From positions 1 to 39,743 of the forward strand of contig JANNRW010000099.1 of assembly GCA_031401815.1 (NCBI GenBank): DNA of 39,743 nucleotides. Direction: 5' to 3'. This stretch comes from JANNRW01 sp031401815. GTDB taxonomy: Bacteria > Desulfobacterota > Desulfuromonadia > Geobacterales > DSM-12255. The notes below the pieces were generated by a model. That model saw only the letters and a list, made by a program, of their open reading frames with translations, ran no database searches and had not been told where the DNA came from. Made by a program: the position numbers and the translations under genes. The stretch's first letter is position 1. Every line of letters starts with the position of its first letter. Positions 1 through 7,656 of the stretch are shown piece after piece.

Positions 1-957
1 GGCCAAGCAAAGCTTGGCTTTGCAAGGTGCGTTTGGCTGCGACTCTATCGAGATAATGCCAGCCCTCGGTTTACCCAGAGCGGATCTCTCTTCCGCTGAC
101 TCTATGCCATGATCTGCACAGTTTCTCAGAATATGGGCAAACGGATCATTCAACAGTTCAAGAAGACTCCGGTCAAGTTCAATATCCGTCCCGGTCATGG
201 AAAGAGCTATCTCTTTCCCGGATTTTTTTGCCAGATCCCGCACTATTCGGGGAAAGTTGTCAGAAATTGATGCAAACGGCATAAGCCGTACAGCCATTAC
301 CTGATCGTATAGTTCGCGCAGATGTCGCCCAAGATCCCTTACAGCTTCGGCCAAAAAAGGGTCGCGGGTTTTTTCGGCCACTATTTCCATCCTGTATTTG
401 ACAGTTATCAGTTCGCCAGTAGTGTTGACAAACGAGTCAAGAAGACCGGTCTTTACCCTTACGGTCTGGTATGAGTGGATACTGTGAGGCAAGGTTCGGG
501 GCAATGGCTCTTCTGCTTTCATAACAGAGGATCCGGCAGAATTATCCTCACAAGGAGCAGAAACACCGGCAGAAGGCTCTGATGAACTGGAGTATGCAAC
601 TATTCTGACAATCAGCTCATCAGCAGTCGTAGTCGCGGCTCCCCCCTGGTCCAGATCACTTATCATTTTCGAGAGGAGATCGGCTCCATCCAGAAGCAGC
701 TCGAAAAGCTCACTGTCCACTTCCTTGCCGCGACGTACCCTGTCCATAAGATCTTCCATCTTGTGGGCCAGACCGGCAATCTGCCCGAACTCCATGGAGG
801 CAGCCATCCCCTTCACAGAGTGTGCTGAGCGGAAAAGAGCATCTATGGTGGGACGATCAGAAGGATCTTTTTCCAGAAGAGCTGCAAGCTCGGCAATTTT
901 TTTTGCATGCTCGCTCGCTTCACTTATGAACAGACCATAATATTGGGACATGTCCAT
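1..957 (-). CDS. cheA: Chemotaxis histidine kinase CheA (C-terminus cut by window edge)
   Basis: CheA autophosphorylates on a histidine and passes phosphate to CheY/CheB-type receivers, working with CheW and an MCP at the membrane. The 319 visible codons start with an HPt domain carrying the phosphorylatable His at about residue 46 (HSVKGMA), followed by an acidic/Ser-rich linker, the dimerisation helices, and the N-box of the HATPase domain (DPFAHILRNCADHGIE, about residues 285-300). The rest of the kinase and the CheW-like regulatory domain lie outside the window. The ATG at 957 has an AGGGGAG ribosome site (967-973) nine bases upstream; an in-frame ATG at 951 is the alternative. It follows cheW by 23 bases, so it is probably the last visible gene of the minus-strand operon. 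The frame is absent from a start-to-stop ORF scan only because the stop lies beyond base 1. Confidence 0.93.
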   Translation of the reverse strand, partial: MDMSQYYGLFISEASEHAKKIAELAALLEKDPSDRPTIDALFRSAHSVKGMAASMEFGQIAGLAHKMEDLMDRVRRGKEVDSELFELLLDGADLLSKMISDLDQGGAATTTADELIVRIVAYSSSSEPSAGVSAPCEDNSAGSSVMKAEEPLPRTLPHSIHSYQTVRVKTGLLDSFVNTTGELITVKYRMEIVAEKTRDPFLAEAVRDLGRHLRELYDQVMAVRLMPFASISDNFPRIVRDLAKKSGKEIALSMTGTDIELDRSLLELLNDPFAHILRNCADHGIESAEERSALGKPRAGIISIESQPNAPCKAKLCLA

Positions 958-980
958 GCTTTAACGCTCCCCTGCTTCGC

Positions 981-1406
981 TCATCTCTCCAGCACCCCTT
1001 CAATCGCCTCAATCAGAGCTTCCAGAGCAATCAAGGTCACCTCTCCCTGAGCCAGAGTCAATCGCGCCTCTTCAAAGGGGTCACAACCCGCGTCACGGGA
1101 TATGATCTCTTCGCTGCTTATTATTCTGTCAATCTGATCTACTATCAGGGCAAGAGAAGTCTCCGGCCAACTCAATAGCAGCAGGCTGTGCCCACCGGAA
1201 GCGCCCCCTCCCCCCGAAAAGAGCGAAAGATCAAGAACTGCTGCCAGTTTCCCATGGATATTGACAACCCCGCGCATAAAAGGTGGTGCAAACGGAATCG
1301 GACATATTGTCGCCAGCTCGGCAATCTCTGCCACACTCTCAATCTCAACTGCGTACTGCCGTTCAGAAATTGAGAAAAGCATATACTGGTGCAGCTGATC
1401 ACTCAT
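981..1406 (-). CDS. cheW: Chemotaxis adaptor protein CheW
   Basis: CheW is the SH3-like scaffold that bridges MCP signalling tips and CheA. The protein has the family pattern: an early QYMLFSISERQYAVEIESVAEI strand pair (described here only by its start, QYMLFSISERQ), a central MRGVVNIHGKLAAVLDL segment and the LIVDQIDRI strand. At 141 residues it is of normal CheW length. The start at 1406 is preferred over an in-frame ATG at 1427 because the mcp stop overlaps it by only 8 bases (translational coupling) and an AGG lies about eight bases upstream; the 1427 start has no visible ribosome site and lies deep inside mcp. It sits between mcp and cheA in the same operon, as expected for a core signalling unit. 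Confidence 0.92.
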   Translation of the reverse strand: MSDQLHQYMLFSISERQYAVEIESVAEIAELATICPIPFAPPFMRGVVNIHGKLAAVLDLSLFSGGGGASGGHSLLLLSWPETSLALIVDQIDRIISSEEIISRDAGCDPFEEARLTLAQGEVTLIALEALIEAIEGVLER

Positions 1407-2682
1407 GAACTGCGCCTGGATTTTCATTCAGACTGAATCTGGAAACTGCATGCAGAAGTTCAGCTGCAAGTGTTGCAAGTTCGCGGCTCGCGGCTGCCAT
1501 CTCCTGCATCGCCGCAGACTGCTCCTCTGTAGCAGCGGAGACCTCTTCGGTCGCAGCAGCATTGTCTTCAGCAACCCTGGCAATTTCGTCTATAGCCTTG
1601 ACCACTTTATGAGTACTGTCAGTCTGCATGCTGGAAAGATCGGCAATACTGTTCGCCTTGCGCTCGGTATCCAGCACTGTCTGGACTATCGACTGAAAAG
1701 CATTTGCCGTGCTGCTTATCTTCTTCTTCCCCTCATTGATCTGCCTTGATGAAGTGGCAAAAGTATCACGCACTTTCTGACTGTCTTCCTTGATCAAGGC
1801 GACAAGATCGATTATTTCAGCAGCAGACTTGCTTGTACCGTCAGCCAGCTTCCTGACCTCTTCGGAGACAACGGCAAACCCTTTGCCATACTCCCCTGCA
1901 CGTACTGCCTCTATCGACGCGTTAAGTGCCAGCATATTGGTCTGCCTGGCTATCTCCACAATTATGTCCGCAATCTTTCCGACCTGCTGTAGCTTTCCGT
2001 TCAGCTCGGCAAACTGCTGGCCGGTGTACTCCGTAGTTTCAAGAATCTCTCTCATCATCTCCATGGTCTGCTTTGCCATGTCCGTACCCTGTTGCGCAGT
2101 AGTGGATGTATCCCTTGCTGACTGCGCCGACTCCCGGGCGCGCTTGGCTACCAGCTCCACAGATACGGCAAGTTCATGTATAAGGGTTGAGCTCTTTCCG
2201 GCCATCTCTGCCTGGGTCTCGGCTCCATGTGATATCTGCTCCAGCGCCTTGGCCACCTCCTCGGTAGTAGCGTTCATTTCAAGAGCAGAAGAAGAGATGG
2301 TACGGACTGACTCCGATACCTGCCCTGAAGCTGTCCGGATCTGGTTGACCAGCTCCCTGAGGCTTCCGGTCATCAGATTGATCGAGGCAGCCATGCCGGC
2401 TGTTTCATCTGGAAAGCGCTTTGCCTTGACAGATACGTCCCGGGTAAGATCCCCCTCGCTGATTGCCTCCACTGAAGATGTTATCAGACCGATGTTGCGG
2501 CTTAATCCTCTGGAGATAAACCAGCCCAGAACAAGGCCGGTTGTCATCGCCACAGAGTAGGCGAAAACATTGGTCATCTCCTGAGAGTATCCCAAAGCAA
2601 TAACCATGGCTGGAGAAAAGGCGACAGCCGCCACTACTACGGCAAAACCGAGGATAAATTTGTAGCCTATCGGGACAAACAT
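1399..2682 (-). CDS. Methyl-accepting chemotaxis protein without periplasmic sensor domain
   Basis: An inner-membrane chemoreceptor of 427 residues. Two hydrophobic segments (about residues 4-27 and 33-52) are separated by only a few residues, so there is no periplasmic ligand-binding domain. A HAMP region follows (about 53-110), then a long helical MCP signalling domain with the conserved hairpin tip (QTNMLALNASIEAVRAGEYG then KGFAVVSEEVRKLA). Near the C-terminus, Glu/Ala/Thr-rich stretches (ATEEVSAATEEQSAAMQE) look like methylation or coiled-coil segments. The start at 2682 has a strong AAGGAGG site six bases upstream, better than an upstream in-frame start at 2721 that would overlap cheR. 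It follows cheR by 11 bases and overlaps cheW. The signal sensed is unknown; without a sensor domain it may read membrane, cytoplasmic or partner-protein cues. Confidence 0.9.
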   Translation of the reverse strand: MFVPIGYKFILGFAVVVAAVAFSPAMVIALGYSQEMTNVFAYSVAMTTGLVLGWFISRGLSRNIGLITSSVEAISEGDLTRDVSVKAKRFPDETAGMAASINLMTGSLRELVNQIRTASGQVSESVRTISSSALEMNATTEEVAKALEQISHGAETQAEMAGKSSTLIHELAVSVELVAKRARESAQSARDTSTTAQQGTDMAKQTMEMMREILETTEYTGQQFAELNGKLQQVGKIADIIVEIARQTNMLALNASIEAVRAGEYGKGFAVVSEEVRKLADGTSKSAAEIIDLVALIKEDSQKVRDTFATSSRQINEGKKKISSTANAFQSIVQTVLDTERKANSIADLSSMQTDSTHKVVKAIDEIARVAEDNAAATEEVSAATEEQSAAMQEMAAASRELATLAAELLHAVSRFSLNENPGAVHE

Positions 2683-2693
2683 ACATAACCTCC

Positions 2694-3581
2694 TTATCGT
2701 TCGAACTCCTTCACGGGGCAAAACAGTCTTTCTATCGGACAGACTGTCTTAAAATATCCTCTTGACTCTCCCAGTATGGTTTCTGATTTTCCCAGCATCA
2801 AAAAACCCCAACGGTTAAGAACCCTGGCAATATTTCGGAACACCTTCTCCTGCTGCTCTCTGGCAAAGTAGATCATTACATTCCGGCAGAGTATGAGATC
2901 AGATTGCTGATATGTTTCATCATGAAACATGTCGGCATTACTGAAGTTGACCATATTGCGAATTTTCGGTGAAAGCAGAAAGAGTCCATTCTCTTCAGTA
3001 AAATACTTCTGACGGTAATGAAAAGGCAGCTCCTGCATCCTCTCCTGACTGTACAACCCGACTCTTGCCGATTCGAGAATTGTGGAGTCCACATCTGTTG
3101 CATCGATCTGCACCGGAATATGCGCCATTTCGGACTGAAACAGGTCATCAAGTATCATTGCAAGGGTATACGGCTCTTCTCCCCCGGCACACCCCACACT
3201 CCAGAACCTGAGATGGCTTAGCCCCTCCTGCCTGGCTGCACTGAAAAGATATGGGAACACTTCAAGCCTGAGTTTTTCAAATACTGAAAAATTGCGGAAA
3301 AACTGGCTCACATGAATAGTCAGCACTTTAAGAAGATGTTCAACCTCTTTCTCCTGGGATGAGAGAAGTTCACAATACTCCCTGACTGTAAAGCAGTGAT
3401 TTGCCCGTATACGAATGGCAATCCGGCGTCTGACACACTTGTCCTTGTACGCCTCAAGGTTGAAACCTCGCATCTCGGAGAGGATCAGACTGATCTGGGC
3501 AAACTCTGCATCCGATATCTCCATCGGTATATATTCGGACACAAAAGAGGGAACATCGTGCAGCATGGTATCTTCAGACAA
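2694..3581 (-). CDS. cheR: Chemotaxis protein methyltransferase CheR
   Basis: CheR transfers methyl groups from S-adenosylmethionine to glutamates of MCPs for adaptation. The 295-residue protein has the N-terminal CheR helical domain (ISLILSEMRGFNLEAYKDKC and following basic residues) and a SAM-binding domain with FWSVGCAGGEEPYTLAMIL, the CheR-type glycine/acid motif, plus LILCRNVMIYF. Length matches the family. The start shown is a TTG preceded by a run of Gs about nine bases upstream; an in-frame ATG at 3566 is the alternative and removes five residues. It lies 14 bases after thiL and 11 bases before mcp. The natural substrate is presumably the adjacent MCP. No CheB or CheY is visible; they may lie beyond the left edge. 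Confidence 0.93.
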   Translation of the reverse strand: MSEDTMLHDVPSFVSEYIPMEISDAEFAQISLILSEMRGFNLEAYKDKCVRRRIAIRIRANHCFTVREYCELLSSQEKEVEHLLKVLTIHVSQFFRNFSVFEKLRLEVFPYLFSAARQEGLSHLRFWSVGCAGGEEPYTLAMILDDLFQSEMAHIPVQIDATDVDSTILESARVGLYSQERMQELPFHYRQKYFTEENGLFLLSPKIRNMVNFSNADMFHDETYQQSDLILCRNVMIYFAREQQEKVFRNIARVLNRWGFLMLGKSETILGESRGYFKTVCPIERLFCPVKEFER

Positions 3582-3595
3582 TCTTAAGTGCCCCC

Positions 3596-4579
3596 CTATT
3601 TGAAATGGTCGTAACCGTACAAATCAATATCATAGCTGCTTCCGTCGCTGTTCTCAAAGAAAATGCCTTCCTCTGCCGTAATTTCACCTATTGCCGAAAT
3701 CCTGACACCGCTATCAAGGCCGGACTGCAATAACTGTTCAAAAGTGTCAGGGGCGACGGTCAAGAGTAGCTCGTAATCCTCTCCCCCTGACAATGCAAGA
3801 GAGTGCCTGGCAACCGGAAAACGACCTATGAGTTCCCTGTACTCATCAGAGAGCGGAATTTTGTCGACAGCTACTTTTGCGCCAACTTTAGAACCATCCA
3901 GAATATGCCCCAGATCAGCGGCAACTCCGTCACTGATATCGATCATTGCTGTTGCAAGTAACCTGTCCGCAAGTAACTTGCCAAACTCGACCCTTGGTTC
4001 AGGGTCAAGTTGCCGACTCACCGCAAACCCCTGCCGCTCCCCGATGCGTAGCAGCTCAAGTCCCAATGCGGCATCTCCCAATGTGCCGGTAACACATATG
4101 ATATCACCCTGTGATGCGCCGTTTCGAGTGACAACTTTTTGCCGATACTGTTCACCCATCAGGGTTACGCTGATAACCAGCCCATCTCTGGAACTACAGG
4201 TATCGCCCCCGATCAGGGCAACATTGAATCTTGCAGCCTGTTCGAGAAAACCTGACATGAAGCAGTCCAGAAAGTCGAGAGACAGATTCTTGGGGAGAGC
4301 CAGCGACAGGAGCGCATACGTTGGAATGCCCCCCATTGCCGCGATGTCAGAGAGATTTACTGCCAGTGATTTCCGCCCCAGTGTACGGGGCTCACTCCAG
4401 GAGAGATCGAAGTGTACCCCCTCTACCAGCATGTCAGTTGTGGAAAGAAGAGCCATCCCGGCAGTCGGCGATGTTACAGCCGCATCATCCCCGATACCGA
4501 TAACGACCCCGGCGCTGTTTTGCGCCTTTTCAGCAACTCTTTTGATGAATCCGAACTCTCCGATTTCGGAGAGCTTCAT
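3596..4579 (-). CDS. thiL: Thiamine-monophosphate kinase ThiL
   Basis: ThiL phosphorylates thiamine monophosphate with ATP to make thiamine pyrophosphate, the last step of the cofactor pathway, in the cytoplasm. The 327-residue protein shows the AIR-synthase/ThiL fold signatures: VIGIGDDAAV near the N-terminus (metal and nucleotide binding), ALIGGDTCSS at mid-protein, and ATAMIDISDGVAADLGHIL, followed by the LALSGGEDYELLLT motif. Length is typical. The start codon overlaps the lon stop by four bases (ATGA), so translation is probably coupled. Position between lon and the che genes suggests shared transcription rather than thiamine-specific control; no THI-box riboswitch can exist in the four-base junction. 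Confidence 0.95.
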   Translation of the reverse strand: MKLSEIGEFGFIKRVAEKAQNSAGVVIGIGDDAAVTSPTAGMALLSTTDMLVEGVHFDLSWSEPRTLGRKSLAVNLSDIAAMGGIPTYALLSLALPKNLSLDFLDCFMSGFLEQAARFNVALIGGDTCSSRDGLVISVTLMGEQYRQKVVTRNGASQGDIICVTGTLGDAALGLELLRIGERQGFAVSRQLDPEPRVEFGKLLADRLLATAMIDISDGVAADLGHILDGSKVGAKVAVDKIPLSDEYRELIGRFPVARHSLALSGGEDYELLLTVAPDTFEQLLQSGLDSGVRISAIGEITAEEGIFFENSDGSSYDIDLYGYDHFK

Positions 4580-7029
4580 ACTGCTACACCTTTACGAGTG
4601 GTAACAAGCAGCTTCCCCGGCGACACCTTCTTCTTTGTCACAACCGGTTCCGGCAACTTGACGGTAACGAGCGAGAACCCTTCCAAAGCTATGGAAAGAA
4701 CCTCTTCCACCTCCTTTACCGGAATAATCCTGATCTTTTTCAGAATAACCTTGTTTATCTCGGCAAGATCCTTCTCATTCTGGGCTGGTATGATTACGGT
4801 CTTGATTCCGGCTCTTATGGCCGCAAGGATCTTCTCCTTAAGCCCCCCGATAGGCAGAACCTTGCCGCGCAAGGTAATTTCGCCGGTCATGGCAACATCC
4901 CTGCGTACAGCAGTTTTGGTAAGAGCAGAAACCAGTGCTGTCGCCATGGTAATCCCCGCAGAAGGGCCATCCTTGGGTATTGCTCCAGCCGGAACATGCA
5001 CGTGAATTTCGATATTCTGGAATAAATCATCTGCAAGCTGCAACTCTTTCCCTTTTGAACGTATCCATGAAAGTGCGGCCTGTACCGACTCCTTCATCAC
5101 ATCACCAAGATGTCCAGTAAGGGTAAGAGCCCCCTTGCCCGTCATGATTGTGGCCTCTACGTGCAGTGTCTCACCACCTACGGGGGTCCAGGCAAGACCG
5201 GTGACCAGCCCGACTTCATTCCGCTCACTCTCGGGTTCACGGACAAACTTTGGTGCCCCCAGATATTTTGAGATATTGGCGGCATTTATCATGAACAGTC
5301 GTTTCTCCCCTTCTGCAACACGCCTGGCTATTTTCCGGCAGACCCCCCCTATTTCACGCTCCAGATTTCTCAATCCGGCCTCTCTGGTATAGCTGGAGAT
5401 TATTGTCTTGATCGACTCATCAGTAAAAACGATCTGTTTTCCGGTAATTCCGTTATCTCTTGTCTGTCTTGGGACAAGATAACGTTTTGCAATCTCGAGC
5501 TTCTCTTCCTCGGTATAGCCGGAAAGATTAATCACCTCCATTCTGTCTTTAAGCGGACCCGGGATTGTATCAATCTGGTTTGCCGTAGCTATGAACATAA
5601 CGTTTGACAGATTGAACGGAAGGTTTATGTAGTGATCGGAAAACATGAAATTCTGCTCGGGATCCAGTACCTCCAGAAGGGCTGACGAGGGGTCTCCACG
5701 GAAATCGGATCCGAGCTTGTCAAGTTCGTCCAGCATGAATACCGGATTGTTTGTGGCGGCCTGCTTCAGCCCCTGTATGATCCTGCCGGGGAGAGCCCCC
5801 ACGTAAGTCCGTCTGTGTCCACGAATCTCGGCCTCATCCCTGACTCCGCCTAGCGACATCCGCACAAACTTGCGCCCCATGGCGCGTGCGATCGACTTGC
5901 CCAGAGATGTCTTTCCAACTCCTGGAGGGCCTACGAAGCAGAGAATCGGCCCTTTCATCTTTTTGCGCAGCTTGCGTACCGAAAGAAATTCGAGAATCCT
6001 CTCCTTGATCTTTTCAAGGAAATAGTGATCTTCATCAAGTACAGCCTGAGCTTTTTTTATGTCGAGAGAATCACGTGTTGACTTGCTCCAGGGGATTTCA
6101 ACCATCCAGTCAAGAAAAGTCCGCAGCATCCCTGACTCACCTGCATCAGGATGCATCTGCTCCAGACGGCCAAGCTGCTTCAGCGCCTCTTTCTCGATAT
6201 TTTTCGGCATCCTGGCCTGCTCAATGGCCTTCCTGATTTCTGCAATCTCTTCCGAGCGGGAATCTGCCTCACCAAGCTCCTGCTGTATCGCCCGAAGCTG
6301 CTCGCGGAGATAATACTCCCTCTGGCTCTTCCCCATCTCCTCCTTGGCAGCTGTCTGAATCTTGGCCTGCATACTCAGCAGCTCATGCTCCTTTGCAATG
6401 AGCTCATTCACCTTTTTAAGTCGCTCAACCGGATCAAAGATTTCAAGCAGTGTCTGTGACTCCTCGACTTTCAGGCCAATGTTACTTGAAACAAGATCCG
6501 CCAGACTTCCGATATCCTGCATATTCTCGACAATAACAACAACCTCGGGAGAAACCGCTTTTCCGAGAGCTATTATCTTGCCAAGTTGATCCTTTACCGC
6601 TCTCACAAGCGCTTCAAGCTCCATCGACTCTTCAGGAGCCGGTTGCTCTATGATGCGCTCAAGCTTGACTTCGTAACAGGGCTGACTGCTTTCAAACGAG
6701 ATAATCCGTGCTTTTGTCAGCCCCTGCACCAGGATCTTCACACGGCCATCAGGGAGTTTCAGCATCCGCATTATCATGGCAACCGTGCCGACCCTGTAGA
6801 TGGCATCCGGCACCGGGTCTTCGTCTCCTATATCCTTCTGCGTGGCCAGAAATATCAGGCGGTCGCCTGCAAGAGCCTTGTCAACTGCATTGATTGAAAT
6901 CTCCCTCCCTACAAAGAGCGGCAGAATCATGTAGGGATAGACAACAACATCCCTGATCGGTAACAGTGGCAGCAGATCAGGAATCTTGAGCTCTTCAGCC
7001 TCTGTAACTGCTTCCATTTCAATTTCCAT
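4576..7029 (-). CDS. lon: ATP-dependent protease Lon
   Basis: Lon is the cytoplasmic AAA+ serine protease that degrades misfolded and regulatory proteins. The 817-residue chain has the N-terminal substrate-binding LON domain (about 18-210), a coiled segment (about 210-300), an AAA+ module with Walker A GPPGVGKT at 367-374 and Walker B FMLDELDK at 431-438, and the S16 protease domain with the Ser690 (KDGPSAG) and Lys733 (GGLKEK) dyad. The end has a short basic tail (KKKVSPGK). It overlaps the upstream small heat-shock gene by 11 bases and the downstream thiL by four. Being co-transcribed with hsp20 implies heat or proteotoxic stress control of the operon. In-frame ATG codons at residues 1 and 5 are both possible starts. 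Confidence 0.97.
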   Translation of the reverse strand: MEIEMEAVTEAEELKIPDLLPLLPIRDVVVYPYMILPLFVGREISINAVDKALAGDRLIFLATQKDIGDEDPVPDAIYRVGTVAMIMRMLKLPDGRVKILVQGLTKARIISFESSQPCYEVKLERIIEQPAPEESMELEALVRAVKDQLGKIIALGKAVSPEVVVIVENMQDIGSLADLVSSNIGLKVEESQTLLEIFDPVERLKKVNELIAKEHELLSMQAKIQTAAKEEMGKSQREYYLREQLRAIQQELGEADSRSEEIAEIRKAIEQARMPKNIEKEALKQLGRLEQMHPDAGESGMLRTFLDWMVEIPWSKSTRDSLDIKKAQAVLDEDHYFLEKIKERILEFLSVRKLRKKMKGPILCFVGPPGVGKTSLGKSIARAMGRKFVRMSLGGVRDEAEIRGHRRTYVGALPGRIIQGLKQAATNNPVFMLDELDKLGSDFRGDPSSALLEVLDPEQNFMFSDHYINLPFNLSNVMFIATANQIDTIPGPLKDRMEVINLSGYTEEEKLEIAKRYLVPRQTRDNGITGKQIVFTDESIKTIISSYTREAGLRNLEREIGGVCRKIARRVAEGEKRLFMINAANISKYLGAPKFVREPESERNEVGLVTGLAWTPVGGETLHVEATIMTGKGALTLTGHLGDVMKESVQAALSWIRSKGKELQLADDLFQNIEIHVHVPAGAIPKDGPSAGITMATALVSALTKTAVRRDVAMTGEITLRGKVLPIGGLKEKILAAIRAGIKTVIIPAQNEKDLAEINKVILKKIRIIPVKEVEEVLSIALEGFSLVTVKLPEPVVTKKKVSPGKLLVTTRKGVAV

Positions 7030-7441
7030 CCATAGCTCCTTTGATTCTCGGGAATGACACGGTCAAAACTCCCCGTTCATATTTTTTACTGAATCTGTCC
7101 GGGTCAAACAGTAAAGGTATCTCCAAAATCCTGCAGAAACGGCCAAAATGCCTCTCAAGACAGTAATATGAGATGCACCCTTCAACCTTTTCCTGCTTTT
7201 TCACCCCTTCTATCCTGATACTCCGTCCGGACATACTGACTGCAATATCGCTTTCAGCAAACCCTGGAAGATCAATTTCCATCACATAAAAATCCGTGGT
7301 TTCGTAAATATCCAGTTGAGGTAAAAACTCGAAATACCCCCCCCCTTCAGCTCTCATATCAAAGATATGATGAAACACATCGTCAAGTTGCTGACGAAAT
7401 ATCGAGAGCCATTCTGCTGGATCATTTGGTTGTTGAGCCAT
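7019..7441 (-). CDS. Small heat-shock protein (Hsp20/alpha-crystallin family)
   Basis: A holdase-type chaperone of about 140 residues. After a short N-terminal arm (EWLSIFRQQLDDVFHHIFDM) it has an alpha-crystallin domain: PQLDIYETTDFYVMEIDLPG, DIAVSMSGRSIRIEGVKK, and the closing YERGVLTVSFPR, the usual GxLxxxxP-like end motif. The ATG at 7441 is preferred because a GGTGG site lies just upstream; a TTG at 7456 in the same frame would bury that site. It is the first gene of the run hsp20-lon-thiL-cheR-mcp-cheW-cheA, so its promoter probably drives part or all of the operon. The oddity is the linkage of a chaperone and Lon to chemotaxis genes. Confidence 0.9.
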   Translation of the reverse strand: MAQQPNDPAEWLSIFRQQLDDVFHHIFDMRAEGGGYFEFLPQLDIYETTDFYVMEIDLPGFAESDIAVSMSGRSIRIEGVKKQEKVEGCISYYCLERHFGRFCRILEIPLLFDPDRFSKKYERGVLTVSFPRIKGAMDGN

Positions 7442-7481
7442 TACTACCACCGGCAAGCTGTTAAAAGGGTATATTCTGTTG

Positions 7482-7509
7482 ATTTAACCATCTTCAACCG
7501 GAAAGTCAA
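7482..7509 (-). promoter_or_regulatory. Possible sigma70-type promoter for hsp20-lon operon
   Basis: On the minus strand TTGACT (7504-7509) is followed after 16 bases by TTAAAT (7482-7487), about 40 bases before the hsp20 ATG. The -10 matches only 4 of 6 consensus bases. No CIRCE or clear heat-shock sigma motif was seen in the 215-base gap shared with the divergent TPR gene. Confidence 0.35.
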
Positions 7510-7656
7510 GGTATTCCCGGACGCTCTTTCTGCTTCAAAAGCGTAATTCATTGAATATTTTGTCCTGGCAGTGTATAGTTTGACCCTTTCTTGCTCAAAA
7601 ACATGCATTTCCTTACTGAAATAACTACTTGGCAACCGATTTCGAGGTACTTTTAA

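Noticed and set aside
1790..2560. 256-codon plus-strand frame opposite the MCP gene
   Set aside because: Antisense shadow of a clear MCP; Ser/Ala-rich translation with no family pattern.
7444..7635. 63-codon minus-strand frame upstream of hsp20
   Set aside because: No ribosome site, no recognisable protein pattern, and it overlays the likely hsp20 promoter region; the hsp20 start at 7441 follows it.
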